A stretch of 28,528 nucleotides of DNA from CAKUFA01 sp963656345 (GTDB lineage Bacteria; Bacillota; Clostridia; Christensenellales; Aristaeellaceae). Under the pieces are notes generated by a model. It did not search any database, was not told where the DNA came from, and saw only the letters and a program-made list of their open reading frames with translations. Positions within the stretch are counted from its first letter, which is position 1; the number at the start of each line of letters is the position of its first letter. This document shows, in pieces, positions 23,114 through 28,528 of this stretch. Location: positions 1 through 28,528 of the forward strand of contig CAVKHY010000018.1 in the NCBI GenBank assembly GCA_963656345.1, written 5' to 3'. A program made the position numbers and the translations under genes.

Positions 23114-24112
23114 GTGAGCGAGAAGATACTGGAGGTTCGGGAGCTGGCCACCGGCTTCCATACGGATCGGGGTTGGCAGAAGGCCATTGACGGGGTCTCC
23201 TTCGATGTGTATCAGGGGGAGATCCTGGGCCTGGTGGGCGAAAGCGGCTGCGGCAAGAGCGTCACCAGCCAGTCCGTTATGCGCCTGTACGACGAAAAGC
23301 ATCTGGTGCGCTACACCGGGCAGGTAATGCTGGACGGACAATCCCTGATGGATCTGCCCTTCCGCAAAATGCAGGATATTCGGGGCTCCAAGGTGTCCAT
23401 GATCTTTCAGGACGCCCTCAGCTCCCTGAACCCGGTGCTGACCATCTGCGACCAGATCAGCGAACCTCTGCGGATTCATCAGCACCTGTCCAAGAAGGAA
23501 GCCCGAGCTAAGGCGCTGGAAATGCTGAAACTGGTGGGCATCCCTGCCCCGGAAAAGCGGCTGGATCAGTACCCTCATGAGCTTTCCGGCGGCATGCGTC
23601 AAAGAATGATGATCGCCATTGCCCTGGCCTGTCATCCCCAACTGCTGATTGCGGACGAACCCACCACGGCGCTGGATGTGACCATTCAGGCTCAGATCAT
23701 GGAGCTGATCGTTCGGCTGAACAAGCAGCTCCACATGGGGGTCATGCTGATTACCCACGATTTGGCGGTGGTGGCTCAGACCTGCTCCCGGGTTATCGTC
23801 ATGTATCTGGGGCAGATCGTGGAGGAAGCGGACGTGCTGACCCTGTTCGATCATCCCATGCATCCCTATACGGAGGGGCTCATGCGCTCCATTCCCCGGA
23901 TGGAAGGGGATCGTACGAAACCCCTGTACATGATTCCCGGCACCGTGCCCCTGCTGAGTCAGATTCCCTCCGGCTGCCGGTTCGCCCCCCGGTGCGCCTA
24001 TGCCACGGAGCAGTGCCGCCAGTGCATGCCTCCCCTCAAGCAGGTGGCCGATGGGCATAAGGTGCGGTGCTTCCGTGCCTGCCCCTGCAGGGCAAAGGAG
24101 GAAGACCAATGA
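23114..24112 (+). CDS. ABC transporter ATP-binding protein, DppD/OppD type
   Basis: This 332-residue ATPase powers the importer. It has Walker A GESGCGKS (42-49), a Q-loop at Q99, the ABC signature LSGGM (157-161) and Walker B LLIADE (177-182) followed by P-T-T-A-L-D. The C-terminal oligopeptide/dipeptide (oligo_HPY) extension has several cysteines (GCRFAPRC, EQC, RCFRAC), a pattern linked in some DppD proteins to an iron-sulfur cluster. The start is GTG at 23114, supported by GGAGGAG. The stop overlaps the start of the next ATPase gene. Confidence 0.94.
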   Translation: MSEKILEVRELATGFHTDRGWQKAIDGVSFDVYQGEILGLVGESGCGKSVTSQSVMRLYDEKHLVRYTGQVMLDGQSLMDLPFRKMQDIRGSKVSMIFQDALSSLNPVLTICDQISEPLRIHQHLSKKEARAKALEMLKLVGIPAPEKRLDQYPHELSGGMRQRMMIAIALACHPQLLIADEPTTALDVTIQAQIMELIVRLNKQLHMGVMLITHDLAVVAQTCSRVIVMYLGQIVEEADVLTLFDHPMHPYTEGLMRSIPRMEGDRTKPLYMIPGTVPLLSQIPSGCRFAPRCAYATEQCRQCMPPLKQVADGHKVRCFRACPCRAKEEDQ

Positions 24113-25071
24113 GCCAAAGCAATGTGATTCTTCAGGCGGAGGATATCCGCACCTATTTCCCCGTGAAGGGGGGGCTGGGGCGCAAGGCCAAGGAAGTCAA
24201 GGCGGTGGACGGGGTCAGCCTGTCTCTTCGCGCCGGAGAAACCTACGGCCTGGTGGGCGAAAGCGGCTGCGGCAAAAGCACCCTGGGCAGAACTCTAATT
24301 CGCCTGCTGGAGCCTACCGGGGGCAGAATCACCCTCTTCGGGCAGGACATTACCCACCTGAGCAGCAAGCAGATGCTTCCCTTCCGCCGGGATGTGCAGA
24401 TGGTCTTTCAGGATCCTTACACCTCCCTGAATCCCCGGCAGCGTGTGGGGGATATGCTCATGGAGGTGCTGGCCATTCACCACATGGGAGACGCCAACGA
24501 ACGCATGGCCAAGGCCCTGAACATGATGGAGCAGGTGGGTCTGCGGCCGGAGCACTTCTACCGCTATCCCCACGAATTTTCCGGCGGACAGCGGCAGCGG
24601 ATCGGCCTTGCCCGGGCGCTGATTCTGGACCCCAAGGTGGTGGTGTGCGACGAGCCTGTTTCCGCCCTGGATGTGTCCATTCAGTCCCAGATCATCAACC
24701 TGCTGAAGGAGATGCAGCGGCAGCGGGGGCTGACCTACCTGTTCGTAGCCCACGACATGAGCGTGATCCGCTACATTTCCGACCGGGTGGGGGTCATGTA
24801 CCTGGGGCATCTGGTGGAGGAAGGGGAAACGGACGAAGTGTTCGAGCATCCCCTGCACCCCTACACCAAGACCCTGATGTCCGCCGTGCCCTCCATTGAT
24901 CCCCGGGATCAGCATCAGCGGATGCTGCTGGAAGGGGATCCGCCCTCTCCCATCGATCCCCCCAGCGGCTGCGTGTTCCACACCCGGTGCCCCTACGCCA
25001 AGGAGAGCTGCAAGAGCGCCGTGTGCACGCTGAAGGAAGTGCGCCCGGGACACTTCTCGGCATGCGAGTAA
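24109..25071 (+). CDS. ABC transporter ATP-binding protein, DppF/OppF type
   Basis: This 320-residue ATPase is the second of the heterodimer. It has Walker A GESGCGKST (50-58), the signature FSGGQRQRIGLARAL, Walker B VVVCDEP and the switch histidine in VAHDMSV. The C-terminal oligo_HPY segment again contains a cysteine set (GCVFHTRCPYAKESC). AAAGGAGG precedes the ATG at 24109, which overlaps the previous stop (ATGA). It closes the five-gene importer; no clear terminator is seen directly after it, only a repeat island. Confidence 0.94.
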   Translation: MSQSNVILQAEDIRTYFPVKGGLGRKAKEVKAVDGVSLSLRAGETYGLVGESGCGKSTLGRTLIRLLEPTGGRITLFGQDITHLSSKQMLPFRRDVQMVFQDPYTSLNPRQRVGDMLMEVLAIHHMGDANERMAKALNMMEQVGLRPEHFYRYPHEFSGGQRQRIGLARALILDPKVVVCDEPVSALDVSIQSQIINLLKEMQRQRGLTYLFVAHDMSVIRYISDRVGVMYLGHLVEEGETDEVFEHPLHPYTKTLMSAVPSIDPRDQHQRMLLEGDPPSPIDPPSGCVFHTRCPYAKESCKSAVCTLKEVRPGHFSACE

Positions 25072-25085
25072 ATCGCAAGAACAGC

Positions 25086-25340
25086 TTCGCCGCACGGGGC
25101 TTTGGTGCCCACTTCCAAATCATTGACTGATAGGTTCTGCATGGGGCTTGACCGTCGTTCCGCAACCTCAACCGTCGCGGCCTATAGCCGCTCACTTACT
25201 CCTGCACCCCTTTGGCGCCCACTTACAAGCGGCTGAATTATTCTGTTAGGCTTCTCAGATGCTTAAGCAGAGCCGAAGCTCTTTGCCCACTGTACCCCTT
25301 CGGTGCCCTGCTTTTAGATACTCTTCGGAGTGAATACTAC
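25086..25340 (+). repeat. Degraded hairpin-repeat island 5
   Basis: The island contains two flanks of the dispersed family, GCACCCCTTTGGCGCCC (about 25205-25221) and GTACCCCTTCGGTGCCC (about 25293-25309), with hairpin arms that no longer pair well. A 58-base segment at 25202-25259 closely matches 9086-9144, sharing CACTTACAAGC and ATTCTGTTAGGCTTC. No gene is visible between 25072 and 25516. Confidence 0.6.
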
Positions 25341-25344
25341 TTTT

Positions 25345-25405
25345 CAGCCGGTTTTCGGGTGGGTGCGGGAGGGGCTTTTGACACAAAAGCCGCCTCCCGC
25401 AAAAA
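25345..25405 (+). repeat. Promoter-facing hairpin element, copy 3
   Basis: CAGCCGGTTTTCGGG plus TGGGTGCGGGA leads into a strong hairpin, GCGGGAGG-GGCTTTTG against CAAAAGCC-G-CCTCCCGC, followed by A6. The -35 of the IMP dehydrogenase promoter lies about 15 bases on. Because the run after the stem is A, not T, it is not a standard terminator in either direction. Confidence 0.72.
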
Positions 25406-25419
25406 AGCTTGATTCTTAG

Positions 25420-25448
25420 TTGACTTCTTTATGCAATTGCGGTAAGAT
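25420..25448 (+). promoter_or_regulatory. Promoter of IMP dehydrogenase gene
   Basis: TTGACT (25420-25425) and TAAGAT (25443-25448) have the optimal 17-base spacer. About 60 bases of leader follow before AAGGAGG; no riboswitch fold is recognised in it. Confidence 0.75.
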
Positions 25449-25516
25449 AAATCAATTTCAATCCGGCATAGCGGGCGAGAGTTCGCTTTCCGTAGGTAGA
25501 TGAAGGAGGTATCGCT

Positions 25517-27025
25517 TTGGCGTATTACTATCAGGAACCCAGCCACACCTTCAGCGAGTATCTGCTGATTCCCGGGTACACGGGAGAGGATTGTATCCCG
25601 GCCAACGTATCCCTGCGCACGGCACTGACCAAGTACCGCAAGGGGGAGGAAGAGCCCGCCATTTCCCTGAACATTCCGTTGGTGAGCGCCATCATGCAGT
25701 CCGTATCGGACGATAAGCTTGCCATCGCCCTGGCCAAGGAAGGCGGACTTTCTTTTATCTACGGCGCACAGACTATTGAGTCCGAGGCGGCCATGGTGGC
25801 CCGGGTGAAGAGCCATAAGGCAGGCTTCGTGGTTTCTGCCAGCAATCTGACCCCGGAAAACACCCTGGCGGACGTGCTGGCATTGAAGGCCAAGAACGGC
25901 TACTCCACCGTGGCCATCACCGAGGACGGCACTGCCACCGGCCGGCTGCTGGGCATTGTGTCCAGCCGTGACTACCGTGTCAGCCGCATGAGCACGGAAG
26001 AAAAGGTTGCCACCTTCATGACCCCCCTGGAAAAGCTGGTGACTGCCCCGGCGGAAACCACCCTGAAGGAAGCCAACGATATTATCTGGGCACACAAGCT
26101 GAACTCCCTGCCCATTGTGGATGCGGAAGGCAGGCTGATGTACTTTGTGTTCCGCAAGGACTACGCCAGCCACAAGGAGAATCCTCTGGAGCTGCTGGAC
26201 AGCAAAAAGCGGTACCTGGTGGGTGCCGGCATTAACAGCCGGGACTATAAGGAGCGGATCCCCGCCCTGCTGGCAGCAGGAGCGGACGTGCTGTGCATCG
26301 ACTCCTCCGAGGGTTATAGCTGCTGGCAGGAAAAGACCATCCGCTGGGTGCGTGAAACCTACGGAAACACGGTAAAGATCGGCGCCGGCAACGTGGTGGA
26401 TCGGGACGGATTCCTCTTCCTGGCCAAGGCCGGGGCGGACTTCGTGAAGGTGGGCATCGGCGGCGGCTCCATCTGCATCACCCGGGAGACCAAGGGCATC
26501 GGCCGCGGTCAGGCGACCGCCGTGATCGAAGTGGCGGCGGCACGGGATGAGTACTTCCGGGAAACCGGCATCTACATCCCCATCTGCTCCGACGGCGGCA
26601 TTGTCCACGATTATCACATGACCCTGGCTCTGTCCATGGGTGCAGACTTCCTGATGCTGGGTCGGTACTTCGCCCGGTTCGACGAAAGCCCCACCAATAA
26701 GGTAATGGTCAACGGCGTGTACATGAAGGAGTACTGGGGCGAAGGCTCCAACCGTGCCCGGAACTGGCAGCGGTACGACCTGGGCGGCGCCACCAAGCTT
26801 TCCTTTGAGGAGGGTGTGGACTCCTACGTTACCTACGCCGGCCCCCTGCATGATAACGTGGAGGTGAGCCTGTACAAGGTGAAGAGCACCATGTGCAACG
26901 TGGGCGTCACCAACCTGGAAGACCTGCGGAAGGAAGCTCGGCTGACCCTGGTATCCTCCACCTCCATTGTGGAGGGCGGCTATCACGATGTGGTGCTCCG
27001 CTCCACCAATCAGGTCACAAGATAA
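25517..27025 (+). CDS. guaB: IMP dehydrogenase, Tritrichomonas-like type
   Basis: This 502-residue enzyme oxidises IMP to XMP with NAD+, the committed step of guanine nucleotide synthesis. The N-terminal LVSAIMQSVS block and a CBS pair (about 100-220) are inserted in the barrel. The catalytic cysteine is C320 in GIGGGSICITRETKGIGRGQ, and the Arg-Tyr dyad is R419-Y420 in NWQRYDLGG, after a KEYWGEGS flap. Most bacterial IMPDHs have GIGPGSICTTR; the GGGSICITRE...GIGRGQATA form, the N-terminus A-Y-Y-Y-x-E-P-x-H-T-F-x-E-Y-L-L-I-P-G and the C-terminal SFEEGVDSY, DNVE and TLVSS blocks match what I recall of the protist T. foetus enzyme nearly throughout, with catalytic residues shifted by one. The start is TTG with AAGGAGG seven bases upstream. 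It forms a single-gene unit with its own promoter and terminator. Confidence 0.95.
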   Translation: MAYYYQEPSHTFSEYLLIPGYTGEDCIPANVSLRTALTKYRKGEEEPAISLNIPLVSAIMQSVSDDKLAIALAKEGGLSFIYGAQTIESEAAMVARVKSHKAGFVVSASNLTPENTLADVLALKAKNGYSTVAITEDGTATGRLLGIVSSRDYRVSRMSTEEKVATFMTPLEKLVTAPAETTLKEANDIIWAHKLNSLPIVDAEGRLMYFVFRKDYASHKENPLELLDSKKRYLVGAGINSRDYKERIPALLAAGADVLCIDSSEGYSCWQEKTIRWVRETYGNTVKIGAGNVVDRDGFLFLAKAGADFVKVGIGGGSICITRETKGIGRGQATAVIEVAAARDEYFRETGIYIPICSDGGIVHDYHMTLALSMGADFLMLGRYFARFDESPTNKVMVNGVYMKEYWGEGSNRARNWQRYDLGGATKLSFEEGVDSYVTYAGPLHDNVEVSLYKVKSTMCNVGVTNLEDLRKEARLTLVSSTSIVEGGYHDVVLRSTNQVTR

Positions 27026-27045
27026 ACAGGCCTCAGGCATGGAAA

Positions 27046-27092
27046 AACCCCTCCGGCGCCCTGCTGATGACAGGATGCCGGAGGGGTTCTGT
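27046..27092. terminator. Bidirectional terminator between guaB and flippase-like gene
   Basis: AACCCCTCCGGC (27046-27057) pairs perfectly with GCCGGAGGGGTT (27077-27088). The T-rich CTGTTGTT on the right serves guaB, and A5 on the left (27043-27047) gives a T-run for the convergent minus-strand gene. Confidence 0.87.
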
Positions 27093-27109
27093 TGTTAGAA
27101 GAAGGTTAA

Positions 27110-28174
27110 TCACTGCTCCTCGGAGGGAGCCTGTTCCTTGCCCATTTCCTCGCTCAGGGCTTTATTCTTGCGGAAGCCGTGCACCACGCTGGTCACCGCC
27201 CCCACCAGGATGGAAATGTAATAGGTAAAGAACCGCCACAGCAGCAGCGCCATCAGGCGGATGCCGTCCGGGAACACCTTGGAGAAATACAGGGCGAAGA
27301 CGCCTTCCTGTGCGCCGGATGCGCCGGGCAGGGGGGTATAGGCGGCGCTGACGTAGAGCATAATGCCCAGGGTGGTCAGCTGGAGATAGTCGGATCCGGT
27401 CAGTTCAAAGGCGCAGTACACCAGGAAAATGGGCAGCATCTGCGCCAGCAGAATTGCGGCGCCCAGCAGCAGCTGCACAAAGAAATCCTTGGGGTGGGTG
27501 CGCATGGACATAACACTTTCATGGAAGGTGCTGAGGATATCCTCCCACTTCACCAGGGTAGCCTCCGGGTTCTTGCAGATGCGCAGCTTGGTGCCGATGC
27601 GGATGAACAACTTGATGAAGAAGCGCACCAGATTCTTGTTCACCGCCATCATCAGCACGAAGGATACGGTGATCAAGTTGTAGGTGTAGCCTACGATTAG
27701 GATCCAGATGCTGGAGCCGGTCTGCACGGCAATGTAATCGCCATAGGCGATCCACAGCACGGTGGAAAACACCGCCAGCATGAACTGGAAGGCGAAGAAC
27801 TTCACGGTCAGGGCGGAAGTGCCGATGCCGATGGGCACGCCCTTCTTCTTCAGGTAATAGACCTGCATGGGCTGACCGCCGGTAGCGCCGGGGGTCACAT
27901 TGGAGTAATACATGCCGATAATGGAGTTAAACAGGGCGTAGCGGAAGGATACCTTGTAGCCCTGGCAGCGGAGATAGTGCCAAATAGTGCTTGCATCCAG
28001 GCACAGGTGCAGCAGATAGGCGCCTACGCACAGCACGATCCACTCCGGCGCAATGGCTTTGAGGGCGTCTACCGCCCCGGTCATTTCCTGTCCGTTAATA
28101 CCGACCAGCAGCACAAGTGCCAGGGTGCCGAAGATCAGTGCGAAATTCAGTATCTTCTTCGTCCGGGACTTCAT
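27110..28174 (-). CDS. Flippase-like (YbhN/AglD/MprF-N type, UPF0104) membrane protein
   Basis: This 354-residue membrane protein has about eight helices and matches the lysylphosphatidylglycerol-synthase transmembrane/flippase-like family. Family features include the polar N-x-x-x-P-G-x-x-G-G motif (SNVTPGATGGQPMQVYYLKK, about residues 90-109) and, late in the protein, YTPLPGASGAQEGVF, a second P-G-x-x-G-x-x-E motif. Relatives move lipids or lipid-linked sugars across the membrane; the MprF catalytic domain is absent, so it is not an aminoacyl-lipid synthase. The C-terminal tail is hydrophilic (EEMGKEQAPSEEQ). AAGGAGGG precedes the minus-strand ATG at 28174. It is monocistronic, with its own promoter upstream. 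Confidence 0.9.
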   Translation of the reverse strand: MKSRTKKILNFALIFGTLALVLLVGINGQEMTGAVDALKAIAPEWIVLCVGAYLLHLCLDASTIWHYLRCQGYKVSFRYALFNSIIGMYYSNVTPGATGGQPMQVYYLKKKGVPIGIGTSALTVKFFAFQFMLAVFSTVLWIAYGDYIAVQTGSSIWILIVGYTYNLITVSFVLMMAVNKNLVRFFIKLFIRIGTKLRICKNPEATLVKWEDILSTFHESVMSMRTHPKDFFVQLLLGAAILLAQMLPIFLVYCAFELTGSDYLQLTTLGIMLYVSAAYTPLPGASGAQEGVFALYFSKVFPDGIRLMALLLWRFFTYYISILVGAVTSVVHGFRKNKALSEEMGKEQAPSEEQ

Positions 28175-28206
28175 AGGCCCTCCTTATGGCTTCACAATCA
28201 CAGCAC

Positions 28207-28236
28207 AGTATAACACATTCGTAAGGAAAGTGGCAA
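28207..28236 (-). promoter_or_regulatory. Promoter of flippase-like gene
   Basis: On the minus strand TTGCCA (28236-28231) and TATACT (28212-28207) have an 18-base spacer, 32 bases before the start codon. The remainder of 28237-28385 holds nothing I can identify. Confidence 0.65.
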
Positions 28237-28385
28237 GACAAAAGGGAGATTTTCCGGGGGAAGGGCTGTTGCATGAGGATGGGCGTGAATTCTTGCGACA
28301 AATGCCGCAGCATGGAGTGGGGCGAAGGAAATTCACTGGGAAAATTCACTACAGAAAGTCGATGTACAAACTCTAAAAAAACATC

Positions 28386-28414
28386 TTGACAACGCAGAGA
28401 AAATCGTTTATACT
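28386..28414 (+). promoter_or_regulatory. Strong promoter of tRNA-Val gene
   Basis: Consensus TTGACA (28386-28391) and TATACT (28409-28414) have a 17-base spacer. A leader of about 55 bases, with a small GCGGT...ACCGC hairpin, precedes the tRNA. Confidence 0.82.
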
Positions 28415-28474
28415 AGCAGAGTCGTCGCGGTAAGTGACAGAACCGCGCCCTTCCAACTGGCGAGGGAGACATAA

Positions 28475-28528
28475 GGGAGCATAGCTCAGCTGGGAGAGCA
28501 TCTGCCTTACAAGCAGAGGGTCACAGGT
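28475..28528 (+). tRNA. tRNA-Val (anticodon UAC), 3' end beyond window
   Basis: The first 54 bases of a tRNA are present: acceptor GGGAGCA, T-A, D-arm GCTC-AGCTGGGA-GAGC, anticodon stem TCTGC/GCAGA around loop CTTACAA, then a variable region and the start of the T-arm (ACAGGT). Anticodon TAC reads GUA-type valine codons. The T-loop, 3' acceptor strand and any following tRNA genes are outside the window. Confidence 0.93.

Noticed and set aside
25345..25405. Intrinsic terminator reading of the long hairpin
   Set aside because: The stem is followed by A6 on the plus strand, and on the minus strand it is followed by a C/A-rich stretch, so neither direction gives the needed U-run.
25449..25516. 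Riboswitch (guanine or related) in the guaB leader
   Set aside because: The leader is only about 60 bases and shows none of the conserved purine-riboswitch loops or a terminator switch.
25517..27025. GMP reductase instead of IMP dehydrogenase
   Set aside because: The CBS insertion, the R-Y dyad in the mobile flap and the length of about 500 residues fit IMPDH; GMP reductase is about 350 residues and lacks these.

Overview
The window looks like a piece of a metagenome-assembled genome from a GC-rich, Gram-positive gut bacterium, most likely class Clostridia. Supporting signs are AGGAGG-type ribosome sites, near-consensus sigma-A promoters, an AddB/RexB-type recombination subunit, occasional GTG and TTG starts, a YvlD-like small membrane protein and a run of ten Ns (722-731). 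No phylogenetic marker is present, so placement below class is not supported.

Layout. 1-1769 is an AT-richer left edge with different codon use. It carries a broken unknown frame, the assembly gap and a Sel1-repeat protein. 1899-5133 holds two convergent MATE efflux genes separated by a bidirectional terminator; the second is in an operon with a MarR regulator whose consensus promoter is overlapped by two palindromic operators. 5639-9045 is a tightly overlapping operon: unknown membrane protein, RsuA-type pseudouridine synthase, RsmC-type methyltransferase and PatB/MalY-type C-S lyase. 9455-13311 holds addB, without addA beside it, and a small P-loop protein. 13422-14918 is threonine synthase. 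15324-16951 is an M28-like membrane peptidase overlapping a TrmO-type tRNA methyltransferase. 17086-19014 holds a YvlD-like membrane protein, RpiB and a CPBP protease-like protein. 19208-25071 is a complete peptide/oligopeptide ABC importer (binding protein, two permeases, two ATPases). 25517-27025 is an IMP dehydrogenase strikingly like that of the protist Tritrichomonas foetus. 27110-28174 (minus) is a flippase-like membrane protein. A tRNA-Val(UAC) runs off the right edge.

Most genes are housekeeping or transport. The unusual material is between genes. One repeat family consists of hairpins whose arms differ from copy to copy but stay complementary. It has a conserved flank (consensus ACCCCTTCGG-N-GCCC), and within each intergenic island all plus-oriented copies precede all minus-oriented copies, a REPIN-like arrangement. 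A second hairpin element (three copies) always sits just upstream of a sigma-A-like promoter with the same end facing it. These two families are the best candidates here for something undescribed. I found no CRISPR array, defence island, prophage or transposase gene.
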